Shown: piece by piece, positions 1 to 6,981 of the stretch
How the letters are laid out: the number at the start of each line of letters is the position of its first letter
How positions within the stretch are numbered: position 1 is the stretch's first letter
NCBI GenBank assembly: GCA_044375555.1
Contig: JBILML010000045.1
Span: 1 to 15,854 of the forward strand
Source: UBA967 sp044375555
GTDB lineage: Bacteria > Verrucomicrobiota > Verrucomicrobiia > Chthoniobacterales > Terrimicrobiaceae
Reading direction: 5' to 3'
Length of the DNA stretch: 15,854 nucleotides
Notes under the pieces: generated by a model
Database searches by the model: none
Told to the model about the DNA's origin: nothing
Seen by the model: only the letters and a program-made list of their open reading frames with translations
Program-made: the position numbers and the translations under genes

Positions 1-351
1 GCGGATCTGCTTCTCGGCATTGGCGACTCCCAGCAAATTGAAAAAAATCCCGCGAGTGTGAAATGCCCTGTCTGTGGCTTCACCCAAGCAGACTTCAAAA
101 AAACCGGCCGCCTCGGTTGCAGTCATTGCTACACGGTGTTCGACGATGGCATCGCCCCGATGTTGAAAAACATGCACAAGGGCACCGCTCATACCGGAAA
201 AACCCCAGCGAAATTTCACATGACCCGCCAGCGGGGTGAGAAACTCAAATCTCTCCAAGACAATCTCTCCAAGGCCGTCGCGGCCGAGGAATTCGAGAAA
301 GCTGCAGAACTTCGCGACCAAATCCGATTGCTGGAGGCGGAACCCGTTTAA
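1..351 (+). CDS. mcsA: McsA-like activator of protein arginine kinase (3' part)
   Basis: This is the C-terminal part of a McsA-type protein, which in Firmicutes binds zinc and activates the arginine kinase McsB. The reading frame is open from base 1, so the gene begins before the window; the GTG at 58 is internal. Two CxxC pairs are seen (CPVC near 64-75 and CSHC near 118-129), around a KTGRLGCSHCY block typical of the family. A UVR (UvrB/UvrC) motif with an EFEKAAELRDQIR core follows near 280-330. The stop at 349-351 directly abuts the mcsB start, and clpC follows, which is the classic McsA context. No ctsR regulator is visible, but it could lie upstream of the window. The family call is strong; only the N-terminus is missing. 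Confidence 0.9.
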   Translation, partial: ADLLLGIGDSQQIEKNPASVKCPVCGFTQADFKKTGRLGCSHCYTVFDDGIAPMLKNMHKGTAHTGKTPAKFHMTRQRGEKLKSLQDNLSKAVAAEEFEKAAELRDQIRLLEAEPV

Positions 352-1464
352 ATGAAATTCTCACGCATCATCGCGAATTCCGGCGAGTGGCTTTCCGGCG
401 ACGGCCCAAACCGCCAGATCGTCGTCAGCAGCCGTGTCCGCCTCGCCCGCAACATCCGCAACAAACCCTTCCCCGGTTGGGCCAAAAAAGCCGAGCGCCT
501 TGAGGTGATGGGTCTTGTGAAGACCGCCGTGGAAGCTCTGCCCGAGATGGAGGAGTCCTACTCCGAGCCTTTGGAATCCCTTTCGCCGCTCGAAAAACAA
601 GTGCTCGTCGAGCGCCACCTCATCAGCCGCGAGCACGCCGCCAAGGCCGTCGGCAGCGCCGTGGTGACCAATGCCCGCCAGTCCCTCAGCGTCATGATCA
701 ACGAGGAGGACCACCTCCGCATGCAGGCGATTTGTTGTGGGCTCCAGCTGGGCAATGTTTTCGACATGATCAATCGGGTGGATAGCGAGCTCGAGTCGTC
801 GCTCGATTTCGCGTTCGACGCCCACCTGGGCTATCTCACCGCCTGCCCTTCGAATGTCGGCACCGGCATGCGCGCCTCCGCCATGCTGCACCTTCCGGCG
901 CTCGTGATGAGTGACCAGATCAACAAAATCATCAACTCGGTGAACAAAATCGGACTCGCCGTTCGCGGACTCCACGGGGAGGGAACCGAGGCAATGGGGA
1001 ATCTTTTTCAAGTCTCGAATCAAACCACACTCGGCGAGACCGAGGAGGAAATCATCGGCCGCCTCAACCGCGTCATCGAGCAGATCATCGAGCACGAGCA
1101 GAATGCCCGGGCACTCCTCTCCCAGCGCAAACCAGTCACACTCCACGACCAGATTGGCCGCGCCTACGGCATCCTGTGCCACGCCTTTTCGATGAGTTCC
1201 AAGGAAGCCTTGAACCTTCTTTCGGTGATCAAACTCGGCATCGACCTCGATGTTTTTCCGGAGGCCCACCGCTTTCCTGTCGACGAGCTTTTTATCGAAA
1301 CCCAGCCGGCTCATTTGCAGAAAGGCGCCCAAGTCCAGAAAATGTCCTCGGAGGAAAGGGACACCTTGCGCGCCACGATCATTCGGGCCAAATTGAACCA
1401 GATGCCCGGGCCGGATATGTCCCGATTGAAAATTTCCGTTCCCACTGCCACTTCCAAACAATGA
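352..1464 (+). CDS. mcsB: Protein arginine kinase McsB
   Basis: McsB transfers phosphate from ATP to arginine side chains and so marks proteins for the ClpC-ClpP protease. The 370-residue product is of normal family length. Visible signatures are the phosphagen-kinase nucleotide-binding stretch SSRVRLARN (26-34), the NEEDHLR block with acidic catalytic residues (117-123), and CPSNVGTG (165-172) with the active-site cysteine. Near the C-terminus is RDTLRA (336-341), matching the RDxxRA phosphoarginine-sensing motif known from Bacillus-type McsB, so allosteric self-activation is probably retained. The start abuts the mcsA stop, and a GGAGG at 333-337 lies 14 bases upstream, a rather long spacing. 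The end overlaps clpC by ATGA (1461-1464). No key residue appears to be missing. Confidence 0.95.
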   Translation: MKFSRIIANSGEWLSGDGPNRQIVVSSRVRLARNIRNKPFPGWAKKAERLEVMGLVKTAVEALPEMEESYSEPLESLSPLEKQVLVERHLISREHAAKAVGSAVVTNARQSLSVMINEEDHLRMQAICCGLQLGNVFDMINRVDSELESSLDFAFDAHLGYLTACPSNVGTGMRASAMLHLPALVMSDQINKIINSVNKIGLAVRGLHGEGTEAMGNLFQVSNQTTLGETEEEIIGRLNRVIEQIIEHEQNARALLSQRKPVTLHDQIGRAYGILCHAFSMSSKEALNLLSVIKLGIDLDVFPEAHRFPVDELFIETQPAHLQKGAQVQKMSSEERDTLRATIIRAKLNQMPGPDMSRLKISVPTATSKQ

Positions 1465-3953
1465 TGAACAACTTCACTCCCCGCGCTCAACAGGTCCTGG
1501 CCCTCGCCCGTAAGGAAGCCGATCGGTTTAATCACAACTATGTCGGCACCGAGCACCTGCTCCTCGGCCTCATTAAACTCGGCCAAGGCGTCGCCGTGAA
1601 TGTCCTTCAAAAAATGGGCCTCGACCTCGAGACCGTTCGCATGGAGGTGGAGAAACAAGTTGGCTCCGGTCCTGAGACCAAGATGGCCGGCAATATTCCC
1701 TACACGCCGCGCGTGAAAAAAGTTCTCGCCCTCGCTGGCAAGGAGGCGAAAAGCCTTCAACACTCTTATGTAGGCACCGAGCATGTGCTCCTCGGCCTGC
1801 TCCGCGAAGGCGAAGGCGTCGCCGCCCGCGTTCTCAAGAATCTCGAAATCGACATCGAGCGCACCCGCAACGAAATCCTCAAGGAACTCGATCCGAATTT
1901 CGCTCCCTCCGATGACGATGACTCCGTGCCTGCCGAAGCTTCCGGCGGATCGAAGTCCTCCACAAAAACTCCCGCGCTCAAATCCTTCGGCCGCGATCTC
2001 ACCGAGCAGGCGCGCAAAGGGGAGCTCGACCCCGTCATCGGCCGTGCCGACGAGATCGAGCGGATCATCCAAATCCTCTGCCGCCGCAGCAAAAACAACC
2101 CCGTCCTCATCGGTGAGGCGGGTGTCGGCAAGACCGCGATCGCCGAGGGCCTCGCCCAAGAAATCATCGCGGGCAATGTTCCCGAAATCCTCCGCGAAAA
2201 ACGCGTCATCACACTCGACTTGGCCCTCATGGTCGCCGGCACAAAATATCGCGGCCAGTTCGAGGAGCGCATCAAGGCGGTGATGGATGAAATTCGTCGC
2301 AACAAAAATGTCATTCTTTTCATCGACGAACTCCACACGCTCGTCGGAGCGGGTTCCGCTGAAGGCGCGATGGATGCGTCGAACATCATCAAGCCAGCCC
2401 TCAGCCGCGGAGAACTTCAGTGCGTTGGCGCGACCACGCTGAATGAATACCGCAAATACATTGAAAAAGACTCCGCCCTCGAGCGCCGTTTCCAGCAGGT
2501 GAAAGTCGAGGCTCCGACCGTCGATCAGACGATTCTCATTCTCCAAGGCATCCGTCCGAAATACGAAGCCCACCACAAAGCGAAGATACTCGATGAGGCC
2601 CTCGAAGCCGCCGCGAAACTCTCGGACCGCTACATCACTGGCCGTTTCCTGCCCGACAAGGCGATCGATCTCGTGGACGAAGCCGGCTCGCGCGCCCGCA
2701 TCTCCGCGATGACTCGTCCGCCCAATGTGAAGGACCTCGAGAAGGAAATCGAAACCATCCGTCTCGATAAAGAAGCCGCCATCAAGGCTCAGGATTTTGA
2801 AAAAGCCGCCGCTCTCCGCGACACGGAGAAACAGGCGAAGGACAAGCTCGACGCGATCCTCGCCGAGTGGCGCACCCACAAGGAAGAAAAGGAAGTCATC
2901 GTTTCTGCCGACGAGATCATGCATGTCCTCTCCAAGTGGACCGGCGTTCCGCTTTCGCGGATGGAACAGCAGGAAACCGCCAAGCTCCTCGCGATGGAGA
3001 AGGAACTCGAGGACAAGGTTATTGGTCAGAACGAAGCCGTCGTCGCCATCAGCAAGGCTCTTCGCCGCTCCCGAGCCGACCTCAAGGACCCCAAGCGCCC
3101 GATCGGTTCGTTCATTTTCCTAGGCCCCACAGGTGTTGGAAAAACCTTCCTCGCCCGCACCCTCGCGGAGTTTATGTTTGGAAGTTCCGACTCGCTCATC
3201 CAGATCGACATGTCGGAATACATGGAGAAATTCAGCGCCTCCCGCCTCATCGGATCGCCTCCCGGCTACATCGGATATGAAGAGGGTGGCCAACTCAGCG
3301 AGGCCGTGCGCCGCAAGCCTTACGCCGTCGTGCTTTTCGACGAGATCGAGAAAGCGCATCCCGATGTCATGCACCTCCTCCTGCAAATCCTCGAGGAAGG
3401 CAAAATCACCGACTCGCTCGGTCGCAAAATCGATTTCCGCAATACAATCATCATCATGACCTCGAATGTCGGAGCCGAGCTGATCAAAAAACAAACGACT
3501 CTAGGCTTCGGCGCCCCAGCGGGTGGCACCGACAACTACGATGTCATGAAGGAGAAAATCCTCGGTGAGGCCAAGCGCGTCTTCAAACCGGAGTTCATCA
3601 ACCGCCTCGACGACATCATTGTTTTTCACACCCTCGAGAAGCCCGACCTCGTCAAAATCGTGGACCTCGAAATTTCGAAAGTGGTCGAACGCGTCAAGGC
3701 CAAGGACATCCACCTCACGCTCGACGCCACCGCGCAGGATTTCCTCATCACCAAAGGCTACGACCCGACCTACGGCGCCCGCCCCATGCGACGCGCTGTG
3801 GAGAAATACATCGAGGATCCGATGGCCGAGGAAGTGCTCCGTGGCCACATCAAGCCCGGCGACAGCGTCACTGTCCAAAAAGACGGTGACAAACTCGGCT
3901 TCGTGGTCGTCCACTCGAAAGAGCAAACCGAAAGCGAAACGGCGGCTGGTTGA
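1461..3953 (+). CDS. clpC: AAA+ unfoldase ClpC (Hsp100 partner of ClpP)
   Basis: ClpC is a cytoplasmic hexameric ATPase that unfolds proteins and feeds them to ClpP. The product is 830 residues from the ATG at 1461; the next codon at 1464 is also ATG. I chose 1461 because it overlaps the mcsB stop as ATGA and opens with the usual MNNFTPRAQ start. Domains in order are: a double Clp-N repeat, each half with a YVGTEH block (1-150); AAA-1 with Walker A GEAGVGKT (218-225) and Walker B VILFIDE (284-290); a middle domain with a UVR-like DFEKAAALRD segment (about 445); and AAA-2 with Walker A GPTGVGKT (555-562) and Walker B VVLFDEIE. An LGF tripeptide, the likely ClpP-docking loop, follows AAA-2. The middle domain and the mcsAB neighbours favour ClpC over ClpA or ClpB. 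Confidence 0.97.
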   Translation: MMNNFTPRAQQVLALARKEADRFNHNYVGTEHLLLGLIKLGQGVAVNVLQKMGLDLETVRMEVEKQVGSGPETKMAGNIPYTPRVKKVLALAGKEAKSLQHSYVGTEHVLLGLLREGEGVAARVLKNLEIDIERTRNEILKELDPNFAPSDDDDSVPAEASGGSKSSTKTPALKSFGRDLTEQARKGELDPVIGRADEIERIIQILCRRSKNNPVLIGEAGVGKTAIAEGLAQEIIAGNVPEILREKRVITLDLALMVAGTKYRGQFEERIKAVMDEIRRNKNVILFIDELHTLVGAGSAEGAMDASNIIKPALSRGELQCVGATTLNEYRKYIEKDSALERRFQQVKVEAPTVDQTILILQGIRPKYEAHHKAKILDEALEAAAKLSDRYITGRFLPDKAIDLVDEAGSRARISAMTRPPNVKDLEKEIETIRLDKEAAIKAQDFEKAAALRDTEKQAKDKLDAILAEWRTHKEEKEVIVSADEIMHVLSKWTGVPLSRMEQQETAKLLAMEKELEDKVIGQNEAVVAISKALRRSRADLKDPKRPIGSFIFLGPTGVGKTFLARTLAEFMFGSSDSLIQIDMSEYMEKFSASRLIGSPPGYIGYEEGGQLSEAVRRKPYAVVLFDEIEKAHPDVMHLLLQILEEGKITDSLGRKIDFRNTIIIMTSNVGAELIKKQTTLGFGAPAGGTDNYDVMKEKILGEAKRVFKPEFINRLDDIIVFHTLEKPDLVKIVDLEISKVVERVKAKDIHLTLDATAQDFLITKGYDPTYGARPMRRAVEKYIEDPMAEEVLRGHIKPGDSVTVQKDGDKLGFVVVHSKEQTESETAAG

Positions 3954-3965
3954 CGCCGTCGTTTA

Positions 3966-4012
3966 TGAAGCTCACAACAAAGCTTCAAGCAGGAGGGGCG
4001 CTCCAAGCTTTG
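3966..4012. repeat. Overlapping inverted repeats between convergent clpC and phosphatase genes
   Basis: Two alternative hairpins share one arm here. One is TGAAGCT (3966-3972) with AGCTTCA (3981-3987). The other is CAAAGCTT (3978-3985) with AAGCTTTG (4005-4012), the latter extended inside by GGAG/CTCC. They lie just after the clpC stop and span the stop of the minus-strand phosphatase gene, so they could end transcripts from both sides. No T-run follows on either strand, so this is not a standard intrinsic terminator. Its function is a guess from position. Confidence 0.35.
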
Positions 4013-4569
4013 AGGACGGGATTTCCGTGCTCGTAGCCGAGTTCGCTCCATGTCCCGGTTTCCAGTTGGAAAAAGCGCGACCCGAGGGCGTCCAGCCCGA
4101 GCCAGCGAGCGGTCAGCACGCGGAGGCAGTGGGCATGGCCAACGACGAGCGTATCGCATCGCGCGGAGCGGATTTTAGAAATGACTCGATCGACCCGAGC
4201 GCCCACATCAGCGGCGGATTCACCATTCGGGCAGGGGTGGGTGAAAACAGTCCAATCGGGAACGGATTTTCGAATTTCCGGGGTCGTGAGGCCTTCATAG
4301 TCACCGTAATTCCACTCCGAGAGATCCGCGGTGATCTCCGCTGCATTCGACCAACCGGCGAGTTCGCAAGTCCGGCGGGCACGGAGCCGGGGGCTGCATA
4401 GCACGAGACCGAAATTCCATTTGGAAAGAAATGGCTGAAGCTTGGCGGCGCGCTGCTCCCCGAGAGCGGTCAGCGGAATGTCCGTGGTGGAGGTGTGGCG
4501 TCCGTTGAGGCTCCATTCGGTTTCGCCATGGCGGACGAGGATGACTTTCTGGATGGACGGAGTTGTCAT
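3985..4569 (-). CDS. Histidine phosphatase family protein (phosphoglycerate mutase-like)
   Basis: This 194-residue protein belongs to the histidine phosphatase branch that includes CobC, GpmB and PhoE-like enzymes. It carries LVRHGETEW with the phospho-accepting His14, CSPRLRAR with Arg61, an acidic LSEWNYGDYEG stretch (Glu85 region) and the second histidine in VVGHAHCLR (His145), so the full catalytic set seems present. There is no signal peptide, which suggests a cytoplasmic enzyme. The substrate cannot be told: a sugar phosphate, 3-phosphoglycerate or alpha-ribazole phosphate are all possible, and no cobalamin genes lie nearby. It starts three bases after the alpha/beta-hydrolase-like gene ends, so the two are probably one transcript. 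No Shine-Dalgarno is seen before the ATG. It converges with clpC. Confidence 0.88.
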   Translation of the reverse strand: MTTPSIQKVILVRHGETEWSLNGRHTSTTDIPLTALGEQRAAKLQPFLSKWNFGLVLCSPRLRARRTCELAGWSNAAEITADLSEWNYGDYEGLTTPEIRKSVPDWTVFTHPCPNGESAADVGARVDRVISKIRSARCDTLVVGHAHCLRVLTARWLGLDALGSRFFQLETGTWSELGYEHGNPVLKAWSAPPA

Positions 4570-4572
4570 AGA

Positions 4573-5568
4573 TCAGGCGGGGAGGTTTTCGGCGAGTTCG
4601 CCATCCAGCCAGTGCGTGAGGGACCGGACGAGGATGCCGGGAGTTTCCATCGGGGCAAAAGCCGAGCAGTCATTCAGGACTTCGAGACTGGTTTTTGGAA
4701 GCTGGCGGACGAGCGTGGTGGCTTCCGAAAGCGGGAATGCCGGGGCTCTCGCCGGCCAGAGGATATGGGCGGGCGCCAAGATGTCGGAGAGGCGAGGGGA
4801 GGCGTCGTATTTTTTCCTGTTTTTCAAAAGTCCAAGAATCGCATGCTCGGCGCCATATTGCTGGGAGGAGGAGGCGAGGACTTCGACGGTTTCCTCGGCG
4901 AGGTTTTCGGCATTCGAGTATCCGGTGCGTGAAAGCCAGGCGCGGATGAATGGCGGGCGCGAGGTGTGGCGGTGGTAGATGAATCGGCCCACGCCGGGAA
5001 TCATGCTGCCAGAGACGAGGCCCATCGTTTGGGCTTGGCTGGAGTCTTGGAGGCGAGTTGGCAGGAAAAGAATGAGGCGGGCGATGAGCTCGGGATGCTT
5101 CGCGGCGAGCAGGAGCGCGACTTGGGAAGTGAGACCGCTGGCGACCAGGATGGCAGGGCGGTGCGGGCAGACGGAGCGGAGAAACTCCGCGAGGGATTGG
5201 ACATGTTCCTCGGGATCCAGCGGGGTGGATGGTCGCTCGGATTCTCCGTAACCGATCAGATCCGGCGCGATGACTTCGCGGTCCATCGCGAAGCGGGTGT
5301 AAACCTTCGACCATTCGTAGGAGGAAGCCCCGAGAAACATCCCATGAAGAAAAACCAACGGCATTCCGGAACCGCAGACATGGTAAACAAAATCTCCGAG
5401 GGAGGTATTCGCTACGCGTGTGGCGAAAATGGCGGGGGAAATCTCATCAGGGATCCTGCCGCGGTCTGAATGACGGCTGCGATGGCGCAATGCCAGAGCG
5501 AAAGCCCCGAGAATACCGACACCGATTCCCACGCCGACGACCGGCTTTCGTTTCCAGATCGGAGACAT
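4573..5568 (-). CDS. Membrane-anchored alpha/beta-hydrolase-fold protein, apparently lacking the catalytic triad
   Basis: The 331-residue protein has a glycine-rich hydrophobic N-terminal segment (10-27) followed by an arginine-rich stretch, suggesting a single membrane anchor with the domain on the cytoplasmic side. The fold is clear: LVFLHGMFLGASS with the oxyanion HG (75-76), then APDLIGYGESERP, both typical of alpha/beta hydrolases. At the nucleophile elbow, where active members read like GHSMGG, this one reads ASGLTS (143-148), with Gly145 in place of serine. The acid position falls in WPARAPAFP without an aspartate there, and the usual histidine falls in CSAFAPMETP without a histidine. 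It may therefore be a binding or scaffold protein and not an enzyme. It lies between rpsN and the phosphatase gene, three bases from the latter. The fold is sure; loss of activity is inferred from hand alignment. Confidence 0.85.
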   Translation of the reverse strand: MSPIWKRKPVVGVGIGVGILGAFALALRHRSRHSDRGRIPDEISPAIFATRVANTSLGDFVYHVCGSGMPLVFLHGMFLGASSYEWSKVYTRFAMDREVIAPDLIGYGESERPSTPLDPEEHVQSLAEFLRSVCPHRPAILVASGLTSQVALLLAAKHPELIARLILFLPTRLQDSSQAQTMGLVSGSMIPGVGRFIYHRHTSRPPFIRAWLSRTGYSNAENLAEETVEVLASSSQQYGAEHAILGLLKNRKKYDASPRLSDILAPAHILWPARAPAFPLSEATTLVRQLPKTSLEVLNDCSAFAPMETPGILVRSLTHWLDGELAENLPA

Positions 5569-5583
5569 GGCCGATGGCGTGGC

Positions 5584-5617
5584 CGGGCTTCACCGGTCGA
5601 AAGGAACGGGAAGCCCG
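5584..5617 (-). terminator. Possible hairpin between rpsN and the hydrolase-like gene
   Basis: Read on the minus strand, just after the rpsN stop, CGGGCTTC (5617-5610) can pair with GAAGCCCG (5591-5584) across an 18-base loop. The stem is strong and GC-rich but no T-run follows, and the next gene starts about 16 bases later. It might be a weak terminator or attenuator that lowers expression of the downstream genes relative to S14. Position and pairing are observed; the role is inferred. Confidence 0.35.
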
Positions 5618-5625
5618 CGAGAGAA

Positions 5626-5895
5626 TTACCAGCTGGCTTTGGTCACGCCGGGAATGAGTCCCGAGGTGGCAAGTTCGCGGAAAGTGATACGCGAAACTTG
5701 GAAGCGGCGAAGGAACGCACGACGACGGCCCGAAACGCGGCAGCGATTCACAAGCCGGGTAGGGCTGGCATCGCGAGGAAGTTGGGAGAGGGACGCATAG
5801 TCCTTCTTCGCTTTGAGTTCTGCGCGAAGGGCGGCGTATTTTTCTACGGTTTTCAGTTTGCGCTTGTTGCGCTCGAGCCATGCTGTTTTTGCCAT
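5626..5895 (-). CDS. rpsN: 30S ribosomal protein S14, zinc-free type
   Basis: S14 is a late-binding protein of the small-subunit head. The 89-residue product begins MAKTAWLERNKRK, contains LPRDASPTRLVNRC, and ends IPGVTKASW, all standard for S14. It has a single cysteine and lacks the CxxC...CxxC pairs of the zinc-binding form. In length and pattern it resembles the 89-residue zinc-independent S14 that Bacillus keeps as a second copy. It stands alone, away from other ribosomal protein genes, with an M23 peptidase gene upstream and a hydrolase-like gene downstream. Whether it is the only S14 of the organism or a zinc-starvation spare cannot be told here; I see no clear Zur-type palindrome upstream. 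No Shine-Dalgarno precedes the ATG. Confidence 0.95.
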   Translation of the reverse strand: MAKTAWLERNKRKLKTVEKYAALRAELKAKKDYASLSQLPRDASPTRLVNRCRVSGRRRAFLRRFQVSRITFRELATSGLIPGVTKASW

Positions 5896-5908
5896 AATTA
5901 GGGGGCGA

Positions 5909-5936
5909 AACTTATCTCGCGGCTGGTGGGTTGCAA
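5909..5936 (-). promoter_or_regulatory. Possible rpsN promoter
   Basis: On the minus strand TTGCAA (5936-5931) and TAAGTT (5914-5909) are separated by 16 bases and resemble weak -35 and -10 boxes of the housekeeping type. Transcription would begin close to the rpsN ATG at 5895, leaving a leader of only about ten bases. This fits the absence of a Shine-Dalgarno but rests on pattern alone. Confidence 0.3.
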
Positions 5937-5938
5937 GC

Positions 5939-5963
5939 TTTTTGGCGGTTTTTTTGCCAAAAA
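5939..5963 (-). terminator. Hairpin directly after the M23 peptidase gene
   Basis: TTTTTGGC (5939-5946) and GCCAAAAA (5956-5963) form an inverted repeat around a nine-base loop, starting two bases past the stop codon of the minus-strand peptidase gene. The arms are A/T-rich with a short GC core, and no T-run follows the second arm on the minus strand. It may end the peptidase transcript ahead of the rpsN promoter, or it may protect the 3' end. Confidence 0.4.
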
Positions 5964-5964
5964 A

Positions 5965-6981
5965 TCAAAGGTCGCCGCAGAGAAGATGGATGAATCTTTT
6001 GCCGGAATCGCTCAGGCGGGCTGCGCCGGGCGAACCAGCCAAGATGCCGCGCGTGGCGTGTGGGTAGGCTTGATGAGTGTCAGCGACCCACGTGACTTTC
6101 GGCTCCTTGGTGGATTCGATGGAGGCCCGGGCCTCAACGGGAAACCCATATTGCGTGAAAGCAATGGTCCATGCTGAGGGAGACGCTGGCTCTCCGTCGG
6201 GAACCAGCCAGGGATGTTGGCGAACGAGCGAGAGCTCGGCGGAGTCCGGGACTGTGATTTTGTAAAATGGCTCGCGGCTGCGGATATGGTCACCCAACCG
6301 GAAGGCGGGATTTTTTGAGGACTCGAGCAGGACCGTGGTGGGGTCGATGCCGACGAGGTTGAGGCCATTGTAGAGGCCGTGCTTGTTCGGGCTGCCGGCG
6401 AAGTGTTGGCGATGCCAAGTCTCGAAATTTTCGCTGAGCATGACGGCGATCTCGAAATGCAAATGGGCTCGCTCGCGATTGATGCCGGCTCCGCTGAATC
6501 CCATGCGGCCGATCTTGTCGCCTTGGGAGACGCGCTGGCCGGGTTGGCAGGTGATTTCCGAGAGGTGGGCGTAGAGCGTGTAGAATCGGCAACCTTCGAT
6601 TTTGTGTTCGATCACGATATAACGGCCGTAATTGGAAGCCCCCGCTTCGCGGCTTGTGTGAACCACGAGGCCGTCAGCCGAGGCGCGGATTTCATCGAGA
6701 GGGTTGCCGGATGCATCCCGGCGCACCGGGGCGATGTCGATGCCTTCGTGGAGCGTGGTGTAAATGACATCTCCGTCTTGACGCTGTGGACCGCGCACGA
6801 AGCCGAAGGAACCGCCCTCCCAAGGTTTCGTTTCCTCGCCCTCGAAATTGCGGTTCACATACATGAAAAAATCCTGCGGTCGCCCCTCGAGGAGTGCTCG
6901 GTTTTCGGTCGGCCAATCGAACAGTGCGGCGTGGAGCGGGGTCGCGAGAGCGATGACGAAAAGAGCAAACCGCAATCTCAC
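5965..6981 (-). CDS. Secreted M23 family metallopeptidase (LytM-type)
   Basis: M23 enzymes are zinc endopeptidases that usually cut peptide cross-links in peptidoglycan. This 338-residue protein starts with a signal peptide (MRLRFALFVIALATPLHA). The M23 core lies at about 75-180. HEGID supplies zinc ligands His78 and Asp82. YAHL carries the catalytic-type His139. AHLHFE gives His173 and the third ligand His175. All expected residues are present, so it is probably active in the periplasm. The C-terminal 150 residues have no family I recognise. I chose the GTG at 6981 because GGAGG lies seven bases upstream, the best Shine-Dalgarno in the window, and because it overlaps the upstream gene's stop as GTGA, suggesting coupled translation. 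The start gives a clean signal peptide. Confidence 0.92.
   Translation of the reverse strand: MRLRFALFVIALATPLHAALFDWPTENRALLEGRPQDFFMYVNRNFEGEETKPWEGGSFGFVRGPQRQDGDVIYTTLHEGIDIAPVRRDASGNPLDEIRASADGLVVHTSREAGASNYGRYIVIEHKIEGCRFYTLYAHLSEITCQPGQRVSQGDKIGRMGFSGAGINRERAHLHFEIAVMLSENFETWHRQHFAGSPNKHGLYNGLNLVGIDPTTVLLESSKNPAFRLGDHIRSREPFYKITVPDSAELSLVRQHPWLVPDGEPASPSAWTIAFTQYGFPVEARASIESTKEPKVTWVADTHQAYPHATRGILAGSPGAARLSDSGKRFIHLLCGDL

Noticed and set aside
1176..1460. Upstream extension of the clpC frame
   Set aside because: It would overlap mcsB by almost 300 bases, and the protein before MMNNFTPRAQ is not ClpC-like.
361..1461. Long minus-strand frame opposite mcsB
   Set aside because: It mirrors a clear kinase gene, its translation resembles no family, and long shadow frames are common in GC-rich genes.
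1311..2924. 537-codon minus-strand frame opposite clpC
   Set aside because: Shadow of a strongly conserved plus-strand gene; the composition is what reversed ClpC codons would give.
4442..5469. Several plus-strand frames opposite the phosphatase and hydrolase-like genes
   Set aside because: They have no recognisable domains and are opposite genes with clear family motifs.
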